64,000 bases of DNA. Source: Salisediminibacterium beveridgei. GTDB taxonomy: Bacteria > Bacillota > Bacilli > Bacillales > Salisediminibacteriaceae. Below are positions 26,277-35,621 of this stretch, piece by piece. The notes under the pieces were generated by a model. That model had not been told where the DNA came from and did not search any database. It saw nothing but the letters and a program-made list of their open reading frames with translations. A program made the translations under genes and the position numbers. The stretch's first letter is position 1. Each line of letters starts with the position of its first letter. Location of the stretch: the NCBI RefSeq assembly GCF_001721685.1, contig NZ_CP012502.1, positions 1,736,001-1,800,000 of the forward strand, in the 5' to 3' direction.

Positions 26277-27572
26277 TTATTGCTTCACTGGATCTGATTC
26301 AAGGTTCATTGCCTTGATTGCTGATTGGATGCTCTTTTCAATCAATTCAAGTCCTTGTTCAAGACCATCCTCATCAATATTGATTGGTGGGAAAAGTTTA
26401 AATACCTGATCATGTCCGCCGGCAGTTTCCATGATTAAACCATGATGAAATCCTTCAGAAGCGACTTTTTCACTGAAACCTTCGACTTCAGATGAGATCC
26501 CCTGCATGAAAGCACGACCTTTACGATGGCCCTGTATTTGAGGATATTTCTCAATCATTTCATCAAGAAATTCTGTGATCCGATCACTTTTCTTTTGAAT
26601 GCTCTGTTCAAATTTAGGGTCTTTCCAATAAGACAATGCTTCAGTAGCTGTTACAAAAGCATGATTATTTCCTCGGAATGTCCCGTTGTGTTCACCTGGT
26701 TTGAACTGATCATGCTCCGGCTTGATCAATGTCAATGCCAGTGGCAGACCATATCCGCCGATTGATTTGGAGAGGCAGACGACATCCGGTTCAATGCCGG
26801 CTTTTTCAAAGGAGAAGAAGGTACCTGCTCGGCCTACACCAGCCTGGACATCATCAACGATCAAAAAGATACCCCATTCTTTACAAATATCACTAAGTTT
26901 TTTGATCCATTCAAAGCGCGCTGCATTCAAACCGCCTTCACCTTGAACTGTTTCAATGATCATAGCTGCAGGGATGGCAACGCCACTCCCATTGTCTTCA
27001 AGAAAACGGCGCAGGTAATCAAGGGTATCATCTTCACTACCTACAAAGTCATCGTAAGGCATGGTTGGACTGTACTGAAGCGGAACGCCTGCTCCGATAC
27101 GCTTCATAGAATTTCCCGTCACAGAAAGTGACCCGATTGTCATACCATGAAAGCCGTTTGTGAAACTGATGACATCTGTACGGCCGGTTACTTTACGTGC
27201 AATTTTCAGGGCAGATTCGACAGTGTTCGTTCCTGTTGGTCCAGGGAACATGATTTTATAATCAAGATCTCTTGGCTCAAGAATGACTTCTTTAAACGTT
27301 CTGAGAAATTCTGCTTTCGCATTACTTGCCATATCGAGAGAATGGGTGATTCCATCATCGAGTATATATTCCACCAGTTTCTTTTTCATATTCGGTTCAT
27401 TGTGTCCGTAATTAAGTGCACCTGCTCCAGAGAAGAAATCAATATATTCTTTTCCATTCTCATCCCACATACGGTAACCTCGAGCCTTTGTAAAGACTGT
27501 AGGAAAACTTCTTACATAGCTTCTGACACTGGACTCAAGTGACTCAATGGTTTGCAAATCATGACTATTCAT
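26277..27572 (-). CDS. ectB: diaminobutyrate-2-oxoglutarate aminotransferase
   Basis: The 431-residue class III PLP aminotransferase converts aspartate semialdehyde and glutamate to 2,4-diaminobutyrate, the first ectoine step. Landmarks are [31 protein letters not shown] and the PLP-lysine region [21 protein letters not shown] lies about ten bases before the ATG. It sits between ectA and ectC in the standard order. Confidence 0.95.
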   Translation of the reverse strand: MNSHDLQTIESLESSVRSYVRSFPTVFTKARGYRMWDENGKEYIDFFSGAGALNYGHNEPNMKKKLVEYILDDGITHSLDMASNAKAEFLRTFKEVILEPRDLDYKIMFPGPTGTNTVESALKIARKVTGRTDVISFTNGFHGMTIGSLSVTGNSMKRIGAGVPLQYSPTMPYDDFVGSEDDTLDYLRRFLEDNGSGVAIPAAMIIETVQGEGGLNAARFEWIKKLSDICKEWGIFLIVDDVQAGVGRAGTFFSFEKAGIEPDVVCLSKSIGGYGLPLALTLIKPEHDQFKPGEHNGTFRGNNHAFVTATEALSYWKDPKFEQSIQKKSDRITEFLDEMIEKYPQIQGHRKGRAFMQGISSEVEGFSEKVASEGFHHGLIMETAGGHDQVFKLFPPINIDEDGLEQGLELIEKSIQSAIKAMNLESDPVKQ

Positions 27573-27640
27573 GGTTTAAAAATCCCTCCGTTGTTTTGTT
27601 AATCTTGAAATGATCAAGATTAATGCTTTAAAGTTCTGTT

Positions 27641-28147
27641 TCAGTTGGAAAATGGTCCGATTCTGTACGTAAACTCCGCATCATGACCCTCGGGGAAAGC
27701 TTCCTCCGGGAACGTTTCAAATACTTCACATGAAGTGTCGCGTTTACGTGCAAGGCCTCTGAATAATTTCTGAGAGGCTTTGTTATCATCAGTTATAGTG
27801 GCTTCTAGATACTTCACATTTTCACAGGACGGACTTTCAAGTAATGCATCAAGCATTCTTGAAGCGATGCCTCGTCCACGTTGAGAAGCGTCCACACCAA
27901 CTTGCCAGACAAATACTGTATCGGGTTTGTCCGGCTCGATAAACCCTGTAATGAATCCTACAAGTTCGTCATCTTCCTTAACAACAACGCAGGTATCGGA
28001 AAAGTACTTTGCCATCATCAAATATTTGTATGCAGAGTTAAGATCCAGGTTTGTCCTTTTGACCAACTCCCACATGCCTTTTCCATCATACTTTGTCGGG
28101 TGTTGGAAAATGAGTTCAACGTGTTTTGACGCTGTCTGGTTCACCAT
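27641..28147 (-). CDS. ectA: L-2,4-diaminobutyrate N-gamma-acetyltransferase
   Basis: A 168-residue GNAT enzyme that acetylates diaminobutyrate with acetyl-CoA. The acetyl-CoA loop is QRGRGIASRML, preceded by VFVWQVGVDAS as in other EctA proteins. AGGTGG lies before the ATG. First gene of the ectABC operon, which allows accumulation of ectoine against salt and heat stress. Confidence 0.94.
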   Translation of the reverse strand: MVNQTASKHVELIFQHPTKYDGKGMWELVKRTNLDLNSAYKYLMMAKYFSDTCVVVKEDDELVGFITGFIEPDKPDTVFVWQVGVDASQRGRGIASRMLDALLESPSCENVKYLEATITDDNKASQKLFRGLARKRDTSCEVFETFPEEAFPEGHDAEFTYRIGPFSN

Positions 28148-28240
28148 TATACGACCACCTTATTTTGATTTCTAACCCAACATCTTGTACCTGTCTAATA
28201 AGAGAGGCACTATTTGCTGATAGATAATATTACATAGTTA

Positions 28241-28269
28241 ATGATAGTGATATTTTTGTGAATGATCAA
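28241..28269 (-). promoter_or_regulatory. probable sigma-A promoter of ectABC
   Basis: On the minus strand TTGATC (28264-28269) and TATCAT (28241-28246) are 17 bp apart. The start would fall near 28234, giving a leader of about 85 bases. Confidence 0.55.
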
Positions 28270-28336
28270 ACCGAGTCAGCAGGCATTGAAACTGATTTAT
28301 CGTGTTTAATTCAACTGAAAGGAGGTGAGAGGGGAG

Positions 28337-28417
28337 ATGCTTTTGAATTCCTCTCTTATTGTTGCAAATACACCGGATTTGGCGATAATCGATACAAAAA
28401 AAGGAAACCGATCCTGA
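28337..28417 (+). CDS. candidate 26-residue ORF opposite the ectA leader
   Basis: The frame MLLNSSLIVANTPDLAIIDT... is preceded by AAAGGAGGTGA, a near-perfect anti-16S match, ten bases before the ATG. It ends inside the typA terminator and runs against ectA. No clear promoter is seen. It may be a real small protein, or a chance site. Confidence 0.3.
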   Translation: MLLNSSLIVANTPDLAIIDTKKGNRS

Positions 28418-28431
28418 AATCACCGGTTCCC
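28395..28431 (-). terminator. terminator after typA
   Basis: On the minus strand GGAACCG pairs with CGGTTTCC (one bulge) and TTTTTTT follows. Confidence 0.8.
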
Positions 28432-28451
28432 CAAAAATTTGTACTGAAAAT

Positions 28452-30302
28452 TTATTCAGATTGTTTTAATGCGAGTTTTTTTCTTTTTTCTTCTTTTTCA
28501 CGCATGGATTTATTTAATACCTTTTTACGTAAACGAATGGATTGTGGAGTGATTTCACAGTATTCATCCTCATTTAAAAACTCTAAAGCTTCTTCTAGAG
28601 AGAGGATCTTCGGACGTTTCATTGTGACTGTGTGCTCTTTTGTTGCTGAACGGATGTTTGTCTGCTGCTTTGCTTTGGTCAGATTGATTGTTAAATCATT
28701 ATCCCTGTTGTGTTCTCCTACGATCATACCTTCATAAATATCTGTCGTCGGTTCGACAAACAAAACACCACGATCTTCCACCTGAATCATCGCATATTGG
28801 GTTACCTTGCCGGTTTCCATGGAGACAAGTGCTCCTTGACGTCTTCCGCCTGTATAGCCCTCAGCAACTGCAGCATAACGATCAAAGCTGTGATTCATAA
28901 TGCCGTAACCTTTTGTTTGAGCCATAAATTCTGTTGTATAGCCAATGAGACCTCTCGATGGAATCAAAAAGTCCATACGGACCTGACCATCCCCTTTATT
29001 AACCATGGTGAGGAGTTCTCCTTTTCGTTCACCAAGAGATTCCATAACAGTTCCTGTATATTCTTCAGGGACGTCAACTTGAGCCATTTCGTAGGGCTCG
29101 CATGATACTCCATCGACTTCACGAATAATAACTTCAGGTTTGGATACTTGTAATTCGAATCCTTCCCGACGTAAATTTTCGATCAGGATAGAAAGATGAA
29201 GCTCTCCACGACCGGAAACAGTCCAGATATCAGGGGACTCTGTATTCTCAACCCGCAGACTGACGTCCGTTTCGACTTGTTTGAGAAGTCGCTCTTCGAT
29301 TTTACGACTTGTTACATGGGTACCTTCACGCCCTGCAAAAGGACTGTTATTCACAACGAAGGTCATTTGAAGCGTCGGTTCGTCGATTCGAACCGGTGTC
29401 ATTTGATCCAGGTGATCCTGTGGACAAATCGTTTCACCGACCATGATATCATCAACCCCGGCAATGGCAATCAACTCTCCTGCAGACGCTTCTTCAATTT
29501 CAAGACGCTTGAGACCCAGAAAGCCAAACATTTTAGAAATACGGATATTCCTGTGGCTGCCGTCACGCTTTATGATAGCCACTGAGTCACCTCGTCTAAC
29601 TTTTCCCCTGAAGACCCTTCCAACCCCGATTCTGCCGAGGTATTCATTGTAGTCAAGCATGGTTACCTGGAATTGCAATGGTTCATCATCGTTGGCAACT
29701 GGAGCTGGAACATGATCGATAATGGAGGTGAAAACAGGAATCATGGTTGGTGCTTGTTTGTCAAGATCAGGTTCATTACTTGATGTCCCGTTTAATGCAG
29801 AAGCATAGACAACCGGGAAGTCCAACTGATCTTCGTCCGCACCAAGGTCAATCAACAGATCAACCACTTCGTCAACAACTTCTTGAGGACGTGCGGCAGG
29901 ACGATCAATTTTATTAACGACAACGACCGGTCTCAATTTTTGTTCCATCGCTTTTTTCAGCACAAAACGCGTTTGAGGCATACAGCCTTCGAAAGCATCG
30001 ACAACAAGTAATACGCCGTCAACCATTTTCAAAATCCGTTCAACTTCTCCGCCGAAGTCAGCGTGACCCGGTGTGTCGAGAATGTTAATCCGAGTTCCTT
30101 CGTAATCCACAGCCGTATTTTTGGCCAGTATGGTGATACCTCGTTCTTTTTCGATATCATTGGAATCCATTGCCCGTTCAGCTACCTGTTCGTGGGCTTT
30201 GAATGTACCGGACTGCTTCAATAATTCATCAACCAGTGTGGTTTTCCCATGGTCAACGTGTGCAATAATTGCAATATTGCGAATGTTGTTTTTTACGCTC
30301 AT
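28452..30302 (-). CDS. typA: ribosome-associated GTPase TypA/BipA
   Basis: A 616-residue translational GTPase related to EF-G that binds 70S ribosomes and supports growth at low temperature and under stress, probably through ribosome assembly. The G domain has AHVDHGKTTL (P-loop), DTPGHADFGGE (switch II) and NKIDRP (G4), followed by EF-G-like beta-barrel, two alpha/beta domains and the BipA-specific C-terminal domain. Full length. GAGGAG precedes the ATG. Confidence 0.96.
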   Translation of the reverse strand: MSVKNNIRNIAIIAHVDHGKTTLVDELLKQSGTFKAHEQVAERAMDSNDIEKERGITILAKNTAVDYEGTRINILDTPGHADFGGEVERILKMVDGVLLVVDAFEGCMPQTRFVLKKAMEQKLRPVVVVNKIDRPAARPQEVVDEVVDLLIDLGADEDQLDFPVVYASALNGTSSNEPDLDKQAPTMIPVFTSIIDHVPAPVANDDEPLQFQVTMLDYNEYLGRIGVGRVFRGKVRRGDSVAIIKRDGSHRNIRISKMFGFLGLKRLEIEEASAGELIAIAGVDDIMVGETICPQDHLDQMTPVRIDEPTLQMTFVVNNSPFAGREGTHVTSRKIEERLLKQVETDVSLRVENTESPDIWTVSGRGELHLSILIENLRREGFELQVSKPEVIIREVDGVSCEPYEMAQVDVPEEYTGTVMESLGERKGELLTMVNKGDGQVRMDFLIPSRGLIGYTTEFMAQTKGYGIMNHSFDRYAAVAEGYTGGRRQGALVSMETGKVTQYAMIQVEDRGVLFVEPTTDIYEGMIVGEHNRDNDLTINLTKAKQQTNIRSATKEHTVTMKRPKILSLEEALEFLNEDEYCEITPQSIRLRKKVLNKSMREKEEKRKKLALKQSE

Positions 30303-30343
30303 TTAAAAATAGCTCCTCTGTTTCAGAATTGTTCAACCAGACT

Positions 30344-30352
30344 ATTATAGCA
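30344..30352 (-). promoter_or_regulatory. extended -10 promoter of typA
   Basis: On the minus strand TGC is followed by a perfect TATAAT (30344-30349). The -35 is poor. Confidence 0.5.
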
Positions 30353-30410
30353 TAATTGGTGAGGTAGGTGAGAGATTACTTACTAATTTATGATAGACAA
30401 TTAAAATGTT

Positions 30411-31673
30411 TCAAGCTTTGGTTTGTCCGCTGCCTTGAATCAATGCTTTTGTCGTAGTCAATGCAGGTAAGCCCATTGGTCCTCGCACATGCAACTTTTG
30501 AGTACTAATGCCGACTTCAGCACCATAACCGAATTCAAATCCGTCCGTGAAACGTGTAGAAGCGTTATGATAGAGAGCTGCAGCATCAACCATTGAGAAA
30601 AAGCGTTTCACATGATCAGAATCGTTACTGACAATACTTTCTGAGTGATTGGTTGAATAGTGTTCTATATGATCAATTGCTTCATTGATATCGGTAACAA
30701 CCTTCATAGCAACATCCAGTGAAAGAAACTCTGACTTCCAATCTTCTTCCGTTGCAGTCAGGACCTTGTTTGAGCATTTTTTAACAGCAGGGTCCCCGTG
30801 AATAACAACATCTTTTGCCTGTAATGCTGTGATCAGATTCATTCCATGCTCTTCAAACCAATCAGCAGATACCAAAATAGTTTCACAAGCATTACAGACT
30901 GATGGGCGCTGCGTTTTGGCATCAACGGCAATATTAATTGCCATATCAGGATCTGCACTGCTGTCAATGAAGACGTGACAGTTACCGGCACCGGTTTCAA
31001 TCACTGGCACAACGGCCTGATCGGTCACTTTACGAATAAGCTTTTCACTGCCTCTTGGAATCAGCACATCTATCAGTCCTCGTGCATGACATAAATCGTC
31101 CAAGGCAGTTCGGTCTTCATCTTCAATCAATTGTACCGCTTCTTTCGGGAAACCAGCATTGTGAAGGCCTTCTTGCATCGCGGAAACTAAAGCACGATTC
31201 GTGTGAATGGTAGAAGAACTTCCCCTGAGCAGAATCACATTGCCGGTCTTCAAAGCTAAAGCGGCAGTATCGACTGTGACATTCGGCCTTGCTTCATAAA
31301 TGATTCCAAGAACGCCAAGTGGCACTGTCACATGCTTAATTATCAATCCATTTGGACGCTGGGATTGTTCCTTAATTAAATAGAGAGGGTCCGGCAATTG
31401 CACCAGGTCTTCAATCATTGTGATCAGACTATTTAAACGTTCCGGGGTTAACGTTAACCGGTCAAGATAAGCGTCTGTCACACCTTTTTCCCTGCTTACA
31501 GCAGCATCCTGATTGTTTGCTTCAAGAATTTTGTCGAAATAAACCTGGATTTGCTGCTTTATCATTGTCAGTGCCTGATGCCTTTTTTCTACAGAAGCAG
31601 TTGCGACAAATTTTGAAGCAATTTTGGCAATTTCAGCTTTTTGAAAAGTTTCAGATCGGTGTTGTGTAGTCAT
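30411..31673 (-). CDS. proA: gamma-glutamyl phosphate reductase
   Basis: ProA reduces gamma-glutamyl phosphate to glutamate semialdehyde in proline synthesis. The 420-residue protein has the aldehyde-dehydrogenase fold with the catalytic cysteine in QRPSVCNACETILV. The ATG at 31673 lies 23 bp inside proB and has AAAGGA upstream; a longer frame with an earlier ATG at 31703 has no better site. The pair would channel the labile acyl phosphate. No proC gene lies nearby. Confidence 0.95.
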   Translation of the reverse strand: MTTQHRSETFQKAEIAKIASKFVATASVEKRHQALTMIKQQIQVYFDKILEANNQDAAVSREKGVTDAYLDRLTLTPERLNSLITMIEDLVQLPDPLYLIKEQSQRPNGLIIKHVTVPLGVLGIIYEARPNVTVDTAALALKTGNVILLRGSSSTIHTNRALVSAMQEGLHNAGFPKEAVQLIEDEDRTALDDLCHARGLIDVLIPRGSEKLIRKVTDQAVVPVIETGAGNCHVFIDSSADPDMAINIAVDAKTQRPSVCNACETILVSADWFEEHGMNLITALQAKDVVIHGDPAVKKCSNKVLTATEEDWKSEFLSLDVAMKVVTDINEAIDHIEHYSTNHSESIVSNDSDHVKRFFSMVDAAALYHNASTRFTDGFEFGYGAEVGISTQKLHVRGPMGLPALTTTKALIQGSGQTKA

Positions 31674-32793
31674 GTGCGGACATCCTTTCGCGATAAGATT
31701 CATTCATGGCAACCCAATCGTCCCGGTGAATCACCAGGGGAGAGGGAGTTGGGGGAGTGTGCAGAAAATCAGTCAGCATGTTTGCGTCACAACGGGTTCG
31801 GCCTTTTCCAATGATGGCACCATCTGGTGAACGAACGATTACGGTTGCATATTTTGTGAATCTGCCGGTGACCTGTTTCACACCTACAGCGAGCAAACTT
31901 TTTCCTTCTGTTAATAACGCTTCAGCTGCGCCTCTATCAATTATTAATTCACCACTCACAGTGGCATGAAATGCAATCCACTGTTTTTTTGTTTTCAATG
32001 GAACGGGTTGATCTGAAACAATATAAGTTCCAGGGCCGTCGCCATTAATGGTCATTTGAATCAGATTCGGCATATCAATCTCTAATTTTCCTATAAAAAC
32101 AGTCGCACCCATAGTAGCTGCTTCTACAGCTGCGTGAATTTTCGCCTCCATACCCCCGGTGCCTTGTTTCGATCCACCACGCAAATCGAGATCAGGGTCA
32201 GTACCGAGTTCTCCAGTTGTCAAAGTTTGTATTCGTTTGGCATGCGGATCGATTTTGGGGTTTCGGTCATATATCCCGTCCACATCCGTAAAAAGCAGAC
32301 AAAAATCAGCATGAACAAACCCTGTTACTAAAGAAGCAAGATGATCATTATCTCCAAAAGTTAATTCATCGATGGAGGTCGAGTCATTTTCATTAATAAT
32401 TGGCAACACTTTTCTGCTGAGAAGTTCATTCATTGTATTTTGTAAATGTTGATAACTTGTCTCCTGAAGCATTTCCTGACGGGTTAAAAGAAGTTGAGCG
32501 GAAACGATCCCTTTTTTCATGAACGCTTCCTGGTAAGCGTTCATTAATATTGCCTGTCCTACGGATGCAGCAGCCTGTTTCGCTTTCGTTGTTACTGGGC
32601 GAACAGGGTAGCCCATTCGTTCATATCCCGCAGCTATTGCACCAGAAGACACAAGTACAACCTGATGTCCTGCTTGCATCGACGCACTGACAACTTCAAC
32701 GATATGGTTCAGTTTTTCCTCCGAGAGAGCGCCAGTCGTGGAGGCAAGCGAACTGGTTCCTATTTTTATGACAAGTTTTGATTTATGTGTCAT
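31651..32793 (-). CDS. proB: glutamate 5-kinase
   Basis: ProB phosphorylates glutamate, the first step of proline synthesis. The 380-residue protein has an N-terminal amino-acid kinase domain (VIKIGTSSLAS, VLVSSGAIAAG, INENDSTS) and a C-terminal PUA domain from about residue 275. Most PUA-type enzymes are feedback-inhibited by proline. The ATG at 32793 follows AAAGGAG by eleven bases. The leader upstream holds a promoter and a terminator-like hairpin but no T-box. Confidence 0.95.
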   Translation of the reverse strand: MTHKSKLVIKIGTSSLASTTGALSEEKLNHIVEVVSASMQAGHQVVLVSSGAIAAGYERMGYPVRPVTTKAKQAAASVGQAILMNAYQEAFMKKGIVSAQLLLTRQEMLQETSYQHLQNTMNELLSRKVLPIINENDSTSIDELTFGDNDHLASLVTGFVHADFCLLFTDVDGIYDRNPKIDPHAKRIQTLTTGELGTDPDLDLRGGSKQGTGGMEAKIHAAVEAATMGATVFIGKLEIDMPNLIQMTINGDGPGTYIVSDQPVPLKTKKQWIAFHATVSGELIIDRGAAEALLTEGKSLLAVGVKQVTGRFTKYATVIVRSPDGAIIGKGRTRCDANMLTDFLHTPPTPSPLVIHRDDWVAMNESYRERMSAHDYTTPI

Positions 32794-32844
32794 GGTCAGG
32801 CCATCTCCTTTATCAAACCATTCATTTCTTGTGGAGGGATTACT

Positions 32845-32880
32845 AAAAACCTTCGCCATGCCAAAGGCATCAGACGAAGG
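32845..32880 (-). promoter_or_regulatory. terminator-like hairpin in the proBA leader
   Basis: On the minus strand CCTTCG pairs with CGAAGG (32875-32880 with 32850-32855), enclosing an inner GATGCC-TTT-GGCAT stem, and a GGTTTTTAG run follows. It begins about ten bases after the predicted transcription start, so nearly every proBA transcript would carry it at its 5' end. It may be an attenuator, protein-binding site or stabilising cap. Confidence 0.6.
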
Positions 32881-32895
32881 CCTTTATTTTTCTGT

Positions 32896-32924
32896 ATTAT
32901 CAGATAATTAGCAACTGATGTCAA
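32896..32924 (-). promoter_or_regulatory. strong sigma-A promoter of proBA
   Basis: A perfect TTGACA (32919-32924) and GATAAT (32896-32901) are 17 bp apart on the minus strand. Confidence 0.8.
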
Positions 32925-32995
32925 GTATGGGCGAATGATTTCAATTTTAATTACTAACAAATTATGTTATTATTTTTGTGGAGGAGGAACGCTCA

Positions 32996-33637
32996 ATGAA
33001 TCAATGGCTTGGCAAAGTGGATATTGATGATATCCATAAATTCATGATTATAACCAGTATTATATTTTTGGTATCGGCATTATTTTTTCCATTTGTTTTT
33101 ATATTTATTGTTCAGGATATCTTATTCCATTCGAGAGATCATTGGTATTTCGGAACACCAGTTACTGCTTATCTTTTAGCAGGGGCCGGAATGTTAACAT
33201 TTCCCGCTGTTGCGATCATTTATTCCTTGTTCAGAATGATACGCTCCCGGATGGTTCAGAAGTCAGGAATTATCAGCCTGGTTCTTCTTGTGATGATTGG
33301 AGCCGGGATTCCATTTTACATTCTTGGGGTCAATTCCTACTTTATCTTTGATGATCAAGGTGTACATAAGAACGAAGCAACTACTACACAAATAACCAGT
33401 TTTAAATGGGAAGAAGTTCAATATTTCATTCCGGAAATAGATGGAGAGGCCGGTACTGCAAGTTACGCTGCATTTCATTTTGTTAATCAGGAAGAAAAGC
33501 TAATTTCAATTCCTTATAGCACTGATTTTTCCCATTTACGCTCACTAATCATTGAGGAAATTGAAAACTACGGGGGAGAAGTGCACGAACGGATGACGAC
33601 AGAAGAGTGGAATAACTGGAAAGAAACCCGGCTTTGA
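32996..33637 (+). CDS. membrane protein with extracytoplasmic or cytosolic C-terminal domain
   Basis: The 213-residue protein has three membrane helices (about residues 17-42, 60-82 and 93-115) followed by a soluble C-terminal domain rich in acidic and aromatic residues. The second half resembles a PH-like beta domain, but I recognise no family. GGAGGAGG precedes the ATG at 32996; an upstream GTG at 32978 overlaps that site. It diverges from proBA and is a single-gene unit ended by a shared terminator. Confidence 0.75.
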   Translation: MNQWLGKVDIDDIHKFMIITSIIFLVSALFFPFVFIFIVQDILFHSRDHWYFGTPVTAYLLAGAGMLTFPAVAIIYSLFRMIRSRMVQKSGIISLVLLVMIGAGIPFYILGVNSYFIFDDQGVHKNEATTTQITSFKWEEVQYFIPEIDGEAGTASYAAFHFVNQEEKLISIPYSTDFSHLRSLIIEEIENYGGEVHERMTTEEWNNWKETRL

Positions 33638-33666
33638 TCTTTTTGATCACCGGGTTTCTCTTTTTT
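33623..33666. terminator. bidirectional terminator between converging genes
   Basis: GAAACCCGG/CCGGGTTTC (33623-33631 with 33650-33658) is followed by CTCTTTTTT. The membrane-protein stop codon lies inside the loop. Confidence 0.85.
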
Positions 33667-35027
33667 CAATTGATAAGTGACTGTAACGGCGCTGGAATTC
33701 TGCCACCTCGCTGGATCAATCTCTCAGATCCAAACGGGTTCACACCGATGACCGGTGCACGACCCAGTAGCCCTCCGAACTCAACCATATCCCCTTCAAC
33801 TTTTCCAGGTACTGGTATCACTCGGACCGCAGTTGTTTTTTTATTAATCATGCCGATAGCCATCTCATCTGCGATTAAACCTGAAAGTGTTTCAGGGGAA
33901 ACGTTCCCGGTAAGTGCAATCATATCAAGACCAACTGAACAGACGCACGTCATCGCTTCGAGTTTATCCAAAGACAATGAACCATCTTCCAATCCCCGAA
34001 TCATACCGTTATCTTCACTGACAGGGATAAAAGCACCACTTAAGCCGCCGACATATGAGCTTGCCATTGCACCGCCCTTTTTAACAGCATCATTCATCAG
34101 AGCCAAGGCAGCAATCGTGCCATGAGTTCCCACGGATTCAAGTCCGATTTCTTCCAGTATTTCTGCTACACTGTCATTTAATGCATTGGTAGGGGCGAGG
34201 GAGAGATCCATAATGCCAAATGGTAAATCAAGCCGCTCGGCGACAACTCTTCCGAGAAGTTCACCGGCACGGGTGATTTTAAACACTGTCCGTTTAATAA
34301 TCTCGGAAACTTCACCGAGATCGGCCTCTGGATGACGTTTCAATGCGTTCAATACGACCCCCGGGCCGCTGACCCCGACATTGATAACCGCTTCGCCTTC
34401 TCCGGCACCATGAAAAGCTCCGGCCATAAATGGATTGTCCTCAACCGGATTGCAGAAGACCACCAGTTTGGCACATGCAATCCCATTGGCTTCCGCCGTT
34501 AATTCAGATGCTTCTTTTATAACTTCACCCATTTTCTTGACTGCGTCCATATTAATTCCTGTTGCCGTTGTGGCTACTGATACTGACCCGCATACTCGAC
34601 TGGTTTCACTCAGTGCCCTTGCCAAACTGTCCAACAGGACCTGATCACCTTTAGTGACGCCTTTATGCACCAGAGCTGAATAGCCGCCAAGAAAATCAAC
34701 ACCAAGATCTGCAGCTGCCTGATCAAGTGTTTTTGCCAGTTGAACTGCTTCTTCGACAGTTGCCTGACCGAGCAGTTCTGCCGCTGGAGTGATGGATATT
34801 CTTTTATTGATGATGGGAACTCCATATTCTTTGGACACCTGTTCCGCTGTTGTCCGTAATTCTTTCGCATACGACGTGATTTTGTTATAGACTTTTTGAT
34901 TCATTGCCTGACTGTCCGCATCGATACAATCTCTCAAACTGATGCCCATGGTCACCGTACGGATATCCAGACTTTCCATTTGAACCATTCGGATCGTTTC
35001 TTGTATTTCATTCATTGCAATGCTCAT
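33666..35027 (-). CDS. UPF0210 (PFL-like, DUF711) family protein
   Basis: A 453-residue protein of the UPF0210 family, recognised from its N-terminal [13 protein letters not shown] block, the [13 protein letters not shown] segment, and C-terminal RxIPVPGKxxGDxVxFGGLLG-type ending. Members share a fold with the glycyl-radical enzyme family but lack a known reaction. It lies 18 bp after an ACT-domain gene, the arrangement found across Firmicutes and archaea. Here the pair is behind a glycine riboswitch, which points to a role tied to glycine or serine metabolism. Confidence 0.9.
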   Translation of the reverse strand: MSIAMNEIQETIRMVQMESLDIRTVTMGISLRDCIDADSQAMNQKVYNKITSYAKELRTTAEQVSKEYGVPIINKRISITPAAELLGQATVEEAVQLAKTLDQAAADLGVDFLGGYSALVHKGVTKGDQVLLDSLARALSETSRVCGSVSVATTATGINMDAVKKMGEVIKEASELTAEANGIACAKLVVFCNPVEDNPFMAGAFHGAGEGEAVINVGVSGPGVVLNALKRHPEADLGEVSEIIKRTVFKITRAGELLGRVVAERLDLPFGIMDLSLAPTNALNDSVAEILEEIGLESVGTHGTIAALALMNDAVKKGGAMASSYVGGLSGAFIPVSEDNGMIRGLEDGSLSLDKLEAMTCVCSVGLDMIALTGNVSPETLSGLIADEMAIGMINKKTTAVRVIPVPGKVEGDMVEFGGLLGRAPVIGVNPFGSERLIQRGGRIPAPLQSLIN

Positions 35028-35045
35028 TGCATGTTCCCTCCAGTA

Positions 35046-35321
35046 TTATATACGGTGCATGGCTTGGAAGATGTCTTCCTGTTGCATGTGAATTTGAAGC
35101 TTCATTTCTTCTGATACCTTGTCAAGGTCAGCTTGTAATTGTTCCAGATCGGCTGCTTCTTGAAGATCCACGATCATCATCATCGTAAAGAAATCCTGCA
35201 AAATCGTCTGACTGATATCAAGGACATTCAGATGATTATTGGCCAAAATGGTCGTAACTTTTGCAATAATTCCGACCTGGTCCTTTCCGACAACACTGAT
35301 CACTGCTCGTTTTTGTTCCAT
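35046..35321 (-). CDS. ACT-domain protein, UPF0237 family
   Basis: The 91-residue product is one ACT domain: RAVISVVGKDQVGIIAKVT starts the first strand and ligand-binding loop, and NVLDISQTILQDFFTMMMIVDL follows. ACT domains bind small ligands, usually amino acids such as glycine or serine. It is the first gene after a glycine riboswitch and is followed at once by the UPF0210 gene, which it may regulate by direct contact. Confidence 0.93.
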   Translation of the reverse strand: MEQKRAVISVVGKDQVGIIAKVTTILANNHLNVLDISQTILQDFFTMMMIVDLQEAADLEQLQADLDKVSEEMKLQIHMQQEDIFQAMHRI

Positions 35322-35423
35322 TATAATCCCTGCTTTCTTCGTTAAATAAATGCAATACCATAAGATAAACCGGTTTTAACCAATGCCTGACTCTTCGGTG
35401 AAGAAAATCTTTCCGAGAGGATT

Positions 35424-35451
35424 AAAAAAAGATTGGATCAGGTCCAATCTC
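35424..35451 (-). terminator. riboswitch expression-platform terminator
   Basis: On the minus strand AGATTGGA pairs with TCCAATCT (35444-35451 with 35431-35438) and is followed by TTTTTT. It lies about 35 bases after the glycine aptamer and about 100 bases before the ACT gene. Confidence 0.85.
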
Positions 35452-35484
35452 ACAGATTCCGGTCATAAGAAGACAATTTCCCAA

Positions 35485-35572
35485 TGTCCGAAGCTGCTCC
35501 TGTCCTGCTGCCTGAGATAATGAATCCTTCGGCGCCTCCGATAAAAGGGCGGTCTCTCCAGAAGTGTCTCCA
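35485..35572 (-). promoter_or_regulatory. glycine riboswitch, single aptamer
   Basis: Read on the minus strand, the conserved core blocks of the glycine aptamer occur in order: GGAGAGACC (35551-35559), GGCGCCGAAGGA (about 35525-35536) and CTCAGGCAGCAGGAC (35502-35516). Only one aptamer is present; a small CAGAT/ATCTG hairpin just before it may act as the ghost partner seen in singlet glycine riboswitches. The following terminator suggests that glycine binding favours read-through into the ACT-domain gene. Confidence 0.88.
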
Positions 35573-35621
35573 CAGATAGTTTGATCCATCTGCTTCTTCG
35601 ACGATATGTTAGGTTAAAGTG

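Larger units (their letters stand above)
28148..28451. other. ectA leader and typA downstream region
   Basis: This gene-poor stretch holds the ectABC promoter (28241-28269), a leader of about 85 bases, a plus-strand short frame with an excellent ribosome site (28337-28417), and the typA terminator (28395-28431). A second weaker minus-strand pair, TAGACA (28192-28197) and TAGAAA (28169-28174) at 17 bp, could be an alternative ectA promoter. Confidence 0.6.

Noticed and set aside
32797..32900. Possible T-box leader before proB
   Set aside because: No T-box core sequence, no specifier stem and too short a distance from promoter to gene; only a simple hairpin is present.
35424..35500. Second glycine aptamer after the first
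   Set aside because: The conserved core blocks occur only once; the later sequence folds as a terminator instead.
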